Origin: Baylisascaris procyonis
Lineage: Eukaryota > Nematoda > Chromadorea > Rhabditida > Ascarididae
Length of the DNA: 64,000 nt
Assembly: GCA_037389465.1 (NCBI GenBank)
Contig: JAZARR010000164.1
Location: 3,610,501-3,674,500, forward strand
Direction of reading: 5' to 3'
Part shown: positions 44,650 to 57,028 of the stretch, piece after piece
How positions within the stretch are numbered: position 1 is the stretch's first letter
Layout of the letters: each line of letters opens with the position of its first letter
Made by a program: the position numbers and the translations under genes
The notes under the pieces: model-generated
What the model saw: the letters and a program-made list of their open reading frames with translations, nothing else
What the model was told of the DNA's origin: nothing
Databases searched by the model: none

Positions 44650-46054
44650 ATAATGAATCATATCCCCTTCGAGAGACGAAGGAGCCTCTCGTGCTGGCGT
44701 AGTTCGTGCGTTGGGTAAAGGGTTAGGAAACGCTTGATTTCACCAGAAGAGTGCCTTCCAGTTGCGCTATATCGTGTTGGAATATAACTGCGGTGGGTCA
44801 GAAATTTTTGAAGAGTTGCGCTTTTGGCGTTTAATTGCGTCTTGAATGGAGCTGGTTTGATACAGTAGCTGCCGTCGACATCCAAAAGGCGTCAGACGCT
44901 GCGACGTGCATCGCTCTTTGCGGCCTCTATTATGATTTTTAAAAACTGGTTGTTAACGAACAAGTTCGCTTTGGGGATGATGCGAGGAGTGACTACGGTG
45001 ATGTTGCATCGATGCGAGTAAGTAAGCTGCAGTGATGGGAACTGAGATGCAGAGGGCGCAATGAATCTTTTGCTGCGGAAATGATGAAATTTGGAAGTAA
45101 CAATGAATCCGAGGCTGCGGGTGAAATGCGTCGATCCTGAAATTGACACTACATCACAACCTTAAAACTACAGCCTCTGAGCTTTTTGGGACAATAAGAT
45201 GTAATATAGCATACTGTACGAAATTTTTCCGATGATAAGCAACATTAAAATACGACTCACGGAAGTTTGGACTCGATGAAGTATATTAATGCATCATTTA
45301 TGAAATTACAGTGTCTGCATTATAGTATGATAGTGCTTGAAGAACTTGCGAGATAGTACAGCACAACGTAATACGATCATTGAAATTTCGGAAGGACAAC
45401 TCAAACCACAGCAGTTCAAAAATTTCTAATGTATTGGCAGCACTGCTTCGCGAACTTTTTGTTGATTCTTCTTTTTGTAATACTCACTAAACATTGTTTC
45501 CCTTATTGTTTCTAATTCTTGAAATCTAAAGTAAGTTGCACATCGTCTGCGTACATGACTGCTTTTCCACCACGGGCAGTTTTTCGAACCCGTAAAGATG
45601 GAAAGCCAACAAGAGGAAAAGGCAGAGGTAGAGAAGAAGGACATCTTGCGGGCACCGACAGCGATAGCTCTTTCTTGAGCCGCTGTGTGGTATGACTTGA
45701 ACGTGTCACAACCTTTCTTGATATCAAGTTAGATGACATCTTTCCATTAAAAGATTCTTTTCACTCTCGATTAAATAACTTTGCATTAGAAGGTTTTTGC
45801 GAAAAGCGTGATGAAAACATGAAATTTTCCGCTCCACTGCGATAGAGTGCTGCACAAGCACAAAGTTTGAAGAATTTCGATACGCAAGATAGTTGCGATA
45901 TAGGCCTGTGATTTGGTACATATTTCGCATCGCTGTCGTGCTGTATATTGTTATTAAATTTGCTTAAGGGTTTTCCCGTTGATGTGGTACGCAGCGATAC
46001 AGCAAAAAAGGGATGTATTTCTAACACAACCCGATTTGTTTCAAATTTCAGCAA
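44650..46054 (-). pseudogene. Decayed non-LTR retrotransposon reverse transcriptase
   Basis: Minus-strand fragments keep RT landmarks in order: VPNHRPISQLSCVSKFFKLC (the YRPISLL...SKIFE motif; 45761-46054), SLSVPARCPSSLPLP (worn VPQGS...SPLLF), KAVMYADDVQLTL (YADD catalytic core, codons at 45542-45553), and further downstream RSLGFIVTSKFHHF (the DLGIxVxxxLxF thumb motif; 44892-45149). The first two fragments share a frame interrupted by stops; the last is in another frame. Order and spacing fit a jockey/CR1/RTE-like RT, but the clade cannot be decided. It is inactive. Confidence 0.75.
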
Positions 46055-46303
46055 TTCATACGTAATTCTCTAAAACCCCGAGAATTTTTGACTGCTTATG
46101 GTGAAATTTTATAAAACATTGACATTCGTCTCGTCCAGCTCAGGTCTGTCTCCTTTCCCATCATATTTTCTAACTTTATCCATTGTATCAGGGTATCCTC
46201 ATTCGCAACAAATTGGTTCTTTCTGTATTAACACCTATGCGTTGTTTTTCATCAGCCTTCCTGTTCGAACATACTTCCTCACAAAGTTTCCTTTATGTTC
46301 CAG

Positions 46304-47334
46304 CGATTCTATGAACAATTTTTTGAGCTGTTGAAGACAACACTTGCTTTTTTAACATCCCTAAAAGAGATGAAGGTACCCAAGGAGTCGCCGCGCAGAG
46401 CGGACTTCGTTTCAGAGAATCCCTTCGTGGGGGATGGAGAATCTTTTGGGCACAGCGACTCCCGAGATCCAAAATCAATGAAACATCTTTCCGCAGGGGC
46501 ATCCAGGGGAACGGAGGACGTACGACGGTGAGCTCGGGCTAATGATATAAACGCATGGCTGTTCAATTCGTTGATAACTGTCACAGTGTAAGGGATCAAT
46601 ACAACGCCAAGGCAAAATCGTAATGAGGTACACTATGATGTTAGATGTGACCAGTAGGAAGTTGGGAGGCAAGTAAGTGCACTAAAACACTTCACCATCC
46701 GAGGTCTCGGTTCCTCCAATTCTGTTGAATCCGGAATCTCCTGGAGAAAGCCTCTTGTCTTTGTGAGTGTGTGAGGATGCTTTATTTTTGCGGTTGCGTC
46801 AACCAAGACACACCGACATTCGATGTTTCCTTTACTGTTTTCATTCCAAACAAATCTGCACACTCAGTACCCTTTGCTTCAGTCGCGTTGCATGTTGCGT
46901 CCCATTCTGTGCTACAAATGCAATTTTCTATTATTTCTTTCGTTTCAGTGGTATTTTGCCATTCAACAATTCAGCTCTGAGTTTTTACCATCGACTTCAA
47001 ATTTATGATTCATTTCACTTCATGTCGCCTCAGCTCTTGGTCTCCTTAAAGTGCATTCCCTCGGTCCATGTGTGTATGCTATTTTTTCGTTGTCTAGTAG
47101 TAATCTTATCTACTTATTTAGTACTTATTCTTGCGTAAATATGTTCACCTTTTCGCTGGTTTGTAAATTATAAATTTACTTAGAACTTGCTTCTTCCGTC
47201 GAGCAGCCCGACACACCTTCACCCCAACGATGGCTGGCCTAAATGTCGAGCTAAACACAATACCTGTGTTGTGCATTGGCTGTGGAGGTCATACTGTGGG
47301 CACTGGCTTCTGTGCAAGTTCATTTGCTGGATAA
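46304..47334 (+). CDS. Two plus-strand exons of an unidentified gene
   Basis: Exon 46304-46527 follows ATGTTCCAG and ends at the good donor CGACG/GTGAGC (phase 2). It reads RFYEQFFELLKTTLAFLTSL, then KEMKVPKESPRRADF, and an acidic Ser-rich tail (FVGDGESFGHSDSRDP). Exon 47184-47334 follows AAATTTACTTAG, enters in the matching phase 2, and reads TCFFRRAARHTFTP, then GLNVELNTIPVLCIGCGGHT and VGTGFCASSFAG before TAA. The first exon is distinctly less AT-rich than its surroundings. Earlier exons were not found, and the second exon has a competing open frame. No family is recognised. Confidence 0.45.
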
Positions 47335-49654
47335 TTGGAGTTCAGACTGTCGTTCGCTTTGTTTGCATTATTGTTTCATCAGTTGAGGCAATCAGTTGTA
47401 GTGTCTTGCTTGTGCTTCCGTTAACATGTCTCAACGGACCTTCGACAGTTGATATCAAATCATCGTTGGTGAAAATTATTCATTCTTCCGATCGCCTGCA
47501 TGTTTAAGTTGCATTCACACCATCTTTCGCTCTTCATGCGCCAGCCAAATGCAAGTAGAAACTTAACTTACCCTCCTGCTTGGTTAGGCTCACACTTATT
47601 TTATTCAGACAGCTCTTTAAAGTCGTCATCCTTGCAAGCTTGCAATTAAATTTGTAATTAACCGTTTTCGATGGGATTGAGGACGCGCCTGTTTAACTCA
47701 CAACAGAATGCAGCTTATATTAAAAGAGTCGTTGGCCTTTGTTGCATGCTCAAATTTGCATCTAAGTTTTGTGAGTCTGCGTCGTGCAGTCCTCACTCAC
47801 TGTATTGTTTAAGAATCAACCATTTCCATCACTGGAAAGGTCTATGTTAAATCCAGTCACGGTTGCGACCAGAAGAGGATCCATAGGTGGGTCAAATCCC
47901 TGACCATATATGGGTAGGCTAAGCCTGTCGCGTTGCGGTTGCTGCCCGATCGGATTAAAGCATATTGTTCGATCGAGATCAGGGCAAGGTTTATGTTACG
48001 TTATGAGTTAGTTTCAGTCCACCTCGCAATAAAGGGCCGCACCAGGATCGAGTTTAATCCTGACCTTCATTTTAGTTTACGACTTACATCACTACATGTC
48101 CTCTAGCACAACGGTGAAAATTGGTGATATGCAAAGGCGACTGACTTCGATGATTTTCATCTCTAACGTTTTTTAGCATTTTGACGCCATTAGAGCCCTT
48201 GATCCCATTTCTATCCTCACTGGACATCTTTATCCATAACATTTCAGAGGTTTTCTGATGGATCTCCATTCCCAGAGGCCTTTCTAAAACAAGAACCTTG
48301 CACTCCGCTGGACGAAACAGCAGTATCTTAAGCAACATGAAACAATGGTCGATTAACCTATATAAGCCCTAACAGGGGAAGATTACTAACTGGTCGATTG
48401 ATTGCATTGAGGCACTAGGAAGGATAGTCACATATAATAGTTTCATATCATTTGCGACGACTCACTTTATCTCTAAGTTTTCTATCATTAACTATTTCTC
48501 CCTTCCTAAAATTTAAGTATAACTTCTTCAGTTATTCTGTTTTCTCCGTTTCGTCTGTATTATGGCATCTCAGCTTATGCCGCTCAAACTAAATAAAATC
48601 GCATTCTTAAGATTAGAGGGTACTGCTCCATTTTCTGTTCACCGATTAATTCGAGTTTTGAATGATGGGTGAGAGACGGTCAAAATCCATGGGATGATCA
48701 TAGGGACCTTGATGACCGGAAGATGGTGACCAAAAATAGTGGAAGCAAACCGGTTTGAGCGGCCTGGTTTTTTAAGATGTCAAAAGAAGCGGAAATATGC
48801 GCTCTTCCTATTCTTCGAAAAACTTATTCCCAAAAAGGGACAAACTGATTGATTAGCAACTCCTGGAGCGCAGTTTTGCCTGATGACGGACTCTGGTCAA
48901 TTTAAGGACCTTTGTTTGATTTTTTCGTTGTCTATTTCGCTTTCATTTTTTGAGGGACTTCTAGTTCTTGCCTTCTTCCTCATGTTTTATATGATTCGAT
49001 GACTTTTTCGGGCGCCTTCAACTTTTTCCGTCACATAAGAGCGATTTTTCAACAGAAACATTTTTACTTTGAAAGTCGGATTAAGCATAAGTTACCTTCG
49101 ATCTCTGCTGGATACAGCGATCCTGAGTTTAACTTCTGTTTCTCCGTAACTTTCTGTACGGCCCGTGAAATGCAGTAACTTACATTTAATCAGATTGTGC
49201 TAGCTTTACTTCAGTGCCTAAAAATGAGGTTTTTTGTATATTTTTTAACGCCTCTCTCCCTTACCCTCGTCTTTCACATAACAGTGCTTTTCATGGAGTT
49301 GAAAGGAAAGAGTGAAAGGAAAAGTGGGTGAAATGGATGCCCTTGTTGCTTGTTTTGTGGTTGGGCGTACAAGATTGTTCCTAGCAGCCGTTCCATTCGA
49401 CGTGACTGTATAGCTTGTGATTCACTAGTGCTCGATGCAGTCCAATGTTTCACACTAATCGCACGTTGCGAATCGACTATGATTAAGCAATAACCTACTA
49501 TTTAGTCGTCCCCGAATCGTAAACATGCTCACTTTTTCCTATTATAATAAACGGCCATAAGTTCACTGAACAGATTTTATTCTTCGAACCTTCGACATTC
49601 ATTGACTTCACAATTGCATATGGCAGTCTGAACAAAACCACCGGCAGTTTTAAA
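47335..49654. other. No firm gene; dispersed-repeat-like sequence and one ambiguous open block
   Basis: 47840-48060 has the look of an old dispersed repeat. At 48084-48338 the minus strand is open for 84 codons (VLVLERPLGMEIHQKTSEML). The same DNA on plus has an ATTTCAG followed by RFSDGSPFPEAFLKQEPCTP and a stop at 48329-48331, which looks like a terminal exon. Neither reading could be preferred. Confidence 0.35.
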
Positions 49655-49905
49655 TTTTTATTGAATCGTCGCATCAAAACGAATTCAGATGTATCAAAGA
49701 GGCGGACGCGACATACAATCCTTACAGCTAATTCATCAAGCCTGAGGTTGCACGAACATTCAAGAAGTAAATGCGGAACAAATGCGCTTTTGCATTCCGT
49801 TTACAGGACCAAATCATGGTATAAGCTGCCAATATATAATAAAACATGCAATAATATTTCTATTGACCCAATCTTTTGTAAAGACTTCCCACGAAAAAAA
49901 AAACT
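49655..49905 (+). pseudogene. Probable C-terminal remnant of a non-LTR retrotransposon RT
   Basis: The plus frame reads LRLHEHSRSKCGTNALLHSV then YRTKSWYKLPIYNKTC and ISIDPIFCKDF. This follows the usual end of LINE-type RT proteins (Arg-rich region, an R-x-x-x-W-x-x-LP motif, then a Ser...F...F segment). No RT core lies just upstream, so it would be a 3' fragment. The call rests on motif resemblance only. Confidence 0.4.
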
Positions 49906-51525
49906 GTCAAAAGCGGATGAAACAGCAAAGCAAAGCCGAAGGCTCGCCATCGTGGATGAAATGTCTCGCCCTATACGATGGAATACCTCGAACGGAGAGT
50001 AATGCGATGTCGTTCGATATAGTATTTAATCGCATACCACTCGAAATTTGTTATAGAACATAGAACCGTGCACTCTATATGCTAGGTTTCCTAGCTCCAC
50101 TTTTAGTGGCTTCTGAGTTGAAACTACCTGGTAGAGGGCATTGAAGCAGCAGGCACGACTCGTCATAATCCACTTTGTAAATGCGAATTGACAAGGACGC
50201 GCACAGTCGTCGCCATAAAAAAAACAACACAGAGTCAATAGATGTTTCTTTCGTGATTAGTTTATATTGTTTTCGCAATGGAAAAAATCTTTTTAATCCT
50301 CACCAGAACTGTCCTTACAGAAGAATTTGCCGCCGACATCCTTATGACATAGTTAACAGCCACCTACTGAGACCAAAGGTGATCAGGCAATGAATGGTAT
50401 TCGGATGCATTTAATGTCTGTTGTTTGTTCTTATAGATCGTCATAGGGGTGACATTATCATATCAGCTTCTCTGACAAAAAGAAATGAAAAAAAGACCAC
50501 CCAAGAAATACAAATTTGGCTTTGTTGTGAAATATGCATCGTTATAACAGCAAGGAATAGTGAGTTAGCCAAATGAGGAAGTATTGAGTTACAGAATGGA
50601 ATGAAGCATTGGCAGTACCTATGAAAAGTTGTAAAGGAATACTAAGATCATATACTGTACATAAGTACACATCAATGAAAAGTGATGCTATGAGTGTATA
50701 TAAATATCGCTATTCATTTCTCCATAGGTGTTATTGCCATTGGAGCACACTTATGTTAGCTTTTTGTGGTGTTATTTACTCGTCATGTTTTTATAGAAAG
50801 GAACTTATTTGCTGTGATTTCAACACGTCATCGTTTCATACTATCTTCTCTAGTGTTGCACTTTCTTACAATGTAATCGGCCATAGTGATAATAATGCTT
50901 GACGAATAGTTCTTTCAGTGCTAGTTTTATTGTTGATTTGATGCTTCTGAAGGTCGTTATCAATCAGTTCATTTTCCGCCAACATTGCTTTCGTTCTTGC
51001 GACCGAAGAATTTCCCTTTCACTTATATGTGCATAGTGGATCACCAATCTTCCTCCTTATAGAAGAATATCCGTCCCCCTTATTATTATTTTGATCCCTT
51101 TTTCACATCCTTAGTGATTTTTCCAACGTGCTATATTAAAAGCGCACGTTGCTAATCGTCGTTTCCTGTTTCCATTGTGCAGTTTGCTTCAATGAGTTTT
51201 TTTTTTTCCTTTTTTTTTGCATTTGTGAGTGAGTTTTCGCAGAAAAAGTTCTGTGAAACCAAAATTGTGCAGAAAGCAAAAATGCTGTTCAGACTGGGGG
51301 GTTACTAATGTTTACAAGTGCAGCTTCCACAAGTTCTTTTTGAGACAACCTTGATTGTTCGACCGAACAACCGCAGACACAGTCCAACAACATGTGGCAA
51401 TCGAACAACTAAAGGAATCTAGATTTGTTCAATTTCCTTCTATAAAGTAGGCCTTTAGGAAGCGACTCCAACCTTGTTGAAACTTCAAAACGTGGAGGAT
51501 GTGACAGTAATTGGGGGGCTTTAAG

Positions 51526-51556
51526 GCGATTCGGTAGCTACGCGGCCTCCGATCAC
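51526..51556 (+). repeat. Copy 1 of a dispersed 31-nt word
   Basis: GCGATTCGGTAGCTACGCGG followed by CCTCCGATCAC. It matches 52235-52265 with two differences. Confidence 0.7.
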
Positions 51557-52234
51557 TGAGATAACAAAAGCCTCTCAGTAATGTTGCAGCATTGCTTTTG
51601 AAGGTAGCATGATATACAGTTGACAGCTCTCGATGCTTTATAACGATCTTTTAGTAGATGTAGTATGAACTCAGAGCAGTATGCATGTAATCGCTTATGG
51701 AAACGTTTTACGAGTATAGAATAGTACTGCACAATCGAAGACGGCAGTCATGTGTGGAATTGAAATGCAAAATATAACATTTTTCAACGGATCTACCTGA
51801 AATCCCTGACTGAGGTTCAGAAATTCTTAATATTCGGCCGTTTCCTAATATTAAGTCATTAGAGATCAATGATCGTTTATTTTGGCGATAAATGCTGCTG
51901 TTTTTGACGAAATGCCTTGTGCAGTTATGGTGGACGCATATAAAACGAAACCGATGCTCGTCTATGCCTTGTGATATCTATGTCTTGGATGCCACATGCA
52001 GCTCTTTATGTGTGAGCTTACGAGGGGTTTCATGTGTTAAAAAATTCTTATGTGATGATTTCTACGAGTAGCAATTAAAAATAACATAAGGCGAATGTTT
52101 ATAGTTGATTGCAGATCGTCGAGAGCGAGTTATAAAACAGACGGAACGGCTCGCCTCTTGAATGCCAGCAAGCGCACACGTGGCGTGTACATACCTTGTT
52201 GAATCGGAAATAACGCCCGGCTAATGAAGATTTC

Positions 52235-52265
52235 GCGATTCGGTTGCTACGCGGCCCCCGATCAC
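52235..52265 (+). repeat. Copy 2 of a dispersed 31-nt word
   Basis: GCGATTCGGTTGCTACGCGG followed by CCCCCGATCAC, in the same orientation as the copy 0.7 kb to the left. Flanking sequences do not obviously match, so both are probably fragments of a family found elsewhere in the genome. Confidence 0.7.
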
Positions 52266-55200
52266 AACTATCTCCTCAAATAGGTATCTACCTTCTTATT
52301 AACTCATTATCTTACCTTGTTGTTCCCTCATTGAAATCAATGTTGATACTGCTCATATTGTCTGCTTGATGGAAATCGTTCTTGCAAATCGCTTCTGCAT
52401 TAGAAGATCTGTTTATTGTTTTTGCATTAGCGCTGACAATGAGCGATGAAATTTGCGCCTTAAAACTCACTTTGAGCAGAATTAAAACTATAGTAGTAAC
52501 AAGCACAATCATTAACAAAAACATTTATTTTTCATATGCTATGTTGAATATTGAACCAAAAAAAGTTTATTGTAGTAGAACACTTCTCTGCTGGGCTTCA
52601 TATTTGTTATCAAGTCAGCGCAAGAAATTCATTGGTCTGAACTGTTTGCAATAATTTCTATCGAATTTTCGCATAATTTTGGAGAGTTCCTCTTACACTG
52701 TTTTGCATTCAGTAGGCTTGATGAAAGTATTGCGAGATTTGTGTTCCTTCTGTCAAGCAACAACTTTCTTTGAACTATTAAATTCCTCCTCCTTAGCAAC
52801 TTCGAGTTATGATCATTTGAAATTATTATAAGATGAGAAACTCATTCATTCGCTTCTGATGAGAAGTTCTTTGATATTAGAATGACAAAAAAATGAAACC
52901 GCTAAAGCAATAGCTCGATATGCGCTTTTGCATTCCGCTCGTTTGACAAATCGCTTCGATAAATTAGCAAAAACTAAATAAAATATGCAGAATACCGCTT
53001 AAATATTTTGACTGATCGGATCAGGCGATCCGATCAGTTACAAATCAACAAATTATGCGTTGGTTGTGATCGAATATGTTCAAGAAACATGAAAATTTTC
53101 TACTATTTTTTAATGTCTCCGTTCCTCTCGAGACTCATGAAATTTGAAATAGATTACCCTACGATGTGTATTGGAGCCGCCAAATTTCGCAATTCTATTT
53201 GCAGAGGTTTTCAATTTGAAACTACTGAATGGCAGACACAGACGTAACTCAAACACATATATAAACAGGAACTTCAAACTAAATTAACCAATGCATATTT
53301 CGAGTATGCGTTCTGCTTCTGCTCATATCCTTGTCGCCAACACACTTGCAGTCATTAAAGAAATATCATTTTCATGGAAGCAAAAATCTTCCAGATGACT
53401 TAATTCTGTGGGAGAGATAAATGCATTAATAAAACGGAATCCCGATACTGCACTATTTTCTCTGTTTATTTCACTTTGTTATAACAAGAAATACTGGCAG
53501 TGAAACACTATTTCAGTCTTTTCTGAATTTGGAGTCATTCATTGGACTATGTACCCATCAACAAATTAACATTAACTCGTTATAACCTTAATAGTCCGAT
53601 GGTGTGGCACAGCCACTGCTTAACAAATGCGTCTCACTAACGACACACTTTGTTTACGTCTACGATTCTCTCACAACGTTCAGCCTCTGTCTCCTTTTCA
53701 TCCGTTTTCCCTCGAGCTCATCTCCATTATGCTATTCTCCCCATTTTTTGCGAATAGTTTTTTCTAATTATTGCTCTTCCTCACTGGCCACTTCGTTCAC
53801 CAGCTGTCAGTAATTGTTTTTGCGCTTGCGATCGTAAACAAAGCTATGTTGATAGTTGATTCAAGTAGGTGATGCGGGTGATATAGTTGCAGCGATATGA
53901 AATATAGTGATACAAAACCATCATGGCAGTTTTCACAGCTCATCTTCTTCTGTCCTAGATGCGCCAGTTAAGACAAAGAACTGAGCTTCTCGTTTGGAAG
54001 GATTAACATTTGTACATTTTCATTCATATTACGTCTTGTGCTACTATTGGTTTTCTCTTTGAGCTTGAAAACTGTGATTACATGAATCCACTCTTGAGAG
54101 AATTGTTACGCCTATGTTTATGTATCCCTAACTTTCTTCCTTCTACCATCCGTTTCGAATGAAAAACTGCGGCAGAGCTATATGCGCTAAACAGATATGC
54201 GCAGATATGCACTTTTTGCAACTACTTCATTAGTCCAACCAACTAATGGAGAGACCAACCACTTTTGCGAATGCGTTTTCTGGAGGATTGTTTTTTATCC
54301 CCATTCGTCCGACTGCAGGAAAATGACATGAAAATTGCAGGTTTAAGTTTTGGTAGGCGTTCAACAGCTGAGGTCTAATTAACTTTCATGCAGTTTTGGA
54401 AATGTTTCTTGCGTTCTATCGCTTGAGTGGGAGGTGAAGAAGTTCCGGATTGCAGGATTCACTTCCTTATCCCTATATTCTTCGTCACTCAATTCTGTGC
54501 TTGCTTCTTCAGCTAATTTTCTTCTCATTTCCCCGGCATTTGTGCTCGTTATTTAATGGAATCGCTAACTTAACACTGATCGTCTCTTTTCTTTAATATA
54601 TTTCTATCATTTCCATGGTTCAGGTTTATTTCTGACATATGTTTGTCGTAATTTGCGGTCAAAATGTTTCTTTAAACAATGAATGGAAGCTCGCTCTCGA
54701 CTATTCTTCATTATTTACACACATTATATACTTGAAAAAATTTTCGTTCTTCTAGAATGCGTGGTCTTCGAAATCTGCTGACGAGGTTGCGCCGCTCATA
54801 CACGTTGTATCTATCCAATTTAAGGCTTTTGTTTGCAGTCGGAAGGTGAGAAAATGAATGCTAACGGAATCGTATTAAAAAAAGCCATTGTTGAATAATT
54901 ATTGAGTGGGAATTTAAAGCCTTCAAAGATGAACGAAGGCTGTGCAGTGATCTGTGGGCATTTCGAAGAACAGCAATTACTAAAATCGTCCCAAATTTGC
55001 TTAAAAATAATCCCAAATTTGGTGTCTGATATTGGCGATATATCAATCAAAGTAGGTCGTTCGGCAAGAAGTCCAGGCCTTCGTTGAAATCATTATCATT
55101 GGGCAGAATCTCCCGTGACTTTTCGACTGTTTTATATTGCGCACGAGATTTAAGGATATACATAACATGGAAAACGATATAACTGTTAAAAAGAGTTTTA

Positions 55201-55558
55201 TTTTATTAGGAATGAGGATGTTGCAGTCAGAGATTGCAGAAACAGACAGAAATATCTTTCAAAAAATTATCGAAAATTGCAGAGGAGTGATTTCACAACA
55301 GAGTTCTGAATATGTGCATGTAACTGCTGTGAAGAAATAGTAGTTATCACTGAAGAGATATCAATTAACTGATTCAATCGAAATGTCCAATTCTACAGAC
55401 GAAGTGAGCGCAAAGAGATCGCATACGTTATGAGAGATTCAATTGAAGCTTTCCTGGTTGTCATTATCGTAATGTTCGTAAAAACTAAAAAGCTGCTATA
55501 GGTCAAAAGATTTTCAGCTATCGTGCTGCTACGTCGCTTATTCTCTGATATTTTGCAG

Positions 55559-55741
55559 ATGTCAGAAGGGATTGGGGAGGTAAGGAGGCCGAAATGTCAA
55601 CCTATTCGCGGTCTTTTTGATGCGCGCGCCAAACACAAAGGCCTATTTCTCCTTAGAGGTTGCGTTAGTTTATTCCTGTTGTCATTGCCGTTCCTTAAAA
55701 TCAGTATTATTGTTAATATCAGTGAAAATCTTTCGCCCTAG
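55559..55741 (+). CDS. Possible 60-aa membrane protein with ATG directly after a splice acceptor
   Basis: GATATTTTGCAG is followed at once by ATG, as often seen at nematode trans-spliced starts. The frame reads MSEGIGEVRRPKCQPIRGLF, then DARAKHKG and a hydrophobic segment (LRGCVSLFLLSLPFL, then ISIIVNI), ending at 55741. The P-x-RGL...AKxx layout before a single membrane helix loosely recalls cytochrome c oxidase subunit 6C, but the rest of that family's sequence is absent, and a GAG/GTAAGG donor seven codons in could instead make this a tiny first exon. Confidence 0.3.
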   Translation: MSEGIGEVRRPKCQPIRGLFDARAKHKGLFLLRGCVSLFLLSLPFLKISIIVNISENLSP

Positions 55742-56893
55742 AAGAAATCTGGGATATTCCCCATATTTTGCATTTTTCGCGCATTCTTTATCCAACTTAT
55801 ATTACTCGATGCGTAATTTACTGGCTGATTTATCTTTCACATCATTCCAACGTGTATTTGTTTCCGGTATTGTGTTGCTTAGTTGACAGTGCTAAGTGAT
55901 GGAGTCGATAAGTTAAAAAACAACGGCAATTTGTCTTCTCAGATGAATTTATGGTTATCAAGATTGCACTCAGAAAACAAGTTTTGATGGAGCTCATTTA
56001 AGCGAGAGATCTACCACACACTAGAATGCTAACTGCACTCATTTTAAGTGTTCATTACTCGAAAGCGATCTCGTCTTCAACGTGTCAAATTGGGCGAGAT
56101 TTTGTATATTCTCGTTTACCTCCACTTGCCAACGTTCTTTGCGAAGTCTAAATAAGTGGTAGTAATGCCATATTCTCATCATTAAGGAAATGGGCCGAAA
56201 CATGTGCAGAGCACATTCGGGTGCGGAGAGGAAGGTTGTGTTGAGGGGGAAGAGGTGGGGGTCGAGGGACGAGAAAGCAAAAAGACGTCCAGTGTGAAAG
56301 GGGGTCGCTTCCTTTCAGAGTGAATCACAAGTATTTTCCTGAGTCTTGGGCGACTAAGTTTACTCAGAAGCTCGAACCCGATTGAGCGATTGAAAAGCCG
56401 TTTTTTTTTTTTTAATAATTACACTCCTTTTTCGCCATTTTCACACTAATTTTTTCTCTTTCTTTTCACTTGTTGAAAAGTGCAATGCGTTCGTTCTCTT
56501 ATAATTTTGCTTTATTGGGTGCTGGTTGATCATCTTTGCAAAACTTTTGTTCCTTTTGCAAATTTTTCGTCCTCGACAGTAATGCAAAATGCCTTAACTG
56601 CTGTATTTAGCATATTTAGGAGATTCCATAAATGATTGCCTTATATTTACATCTTATAAAACAATTTTTATACATCACGAGCTTTATTTGGGCACTCTGT
56701 AGAGAGAATGTTTGCTATCATGTTGATATTCATAACACAATTATAACTTCCTTAACCTTTCTCTTCTAGCTAGTTGATATATCATATCGTTATTAAATTC
56801 CACCGAGAACTGGAGCAAGTTGATATTAGTTGTGTGGGATTGTTATCGCATTCGCTAGCACGAATCCTCCTCGCCTAATGCCAAACTCTCTAG

Positions 56894-57028
56894 CGGATCA
56901 GAGTGGCACAGCTCGCAAAATATTGTAATAGACGCGCACGTATCGTCTCACTCTTTCGTCGTTTAGTCCACAACACTTCCTATCGGCAATTGTTTTCGGG
57001 TTCTATTCGCGCCTCTCGTATGGGACAG
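56894..57028 (+). CDS. Candidate internal exon, 45 codons, basic
   Basis: The acceptor AACTCTCTAG and donor CAG/GTAATC bound a phase 0 to 0 exon reading RIRVAQLAKYCNRRARIVSL, then FRRLVHNTSYRQLFSG and SIRASRMGQ. GC content is clearly above that of the flanks. It could belong to the plus-strand gene ending at 63646, but no linking exons were found. Confidence 0.4.

Larger units (their letters stand above)
49906..55500. other. No supported gene in about 5.6 kb
   Basis: AT-rich sequence with short T runs (51200-51225) and two copies of a GC-richer 31-nt word, listed separately. Open frames of up to 97 codons lack splice context. Confidence 0.4.
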
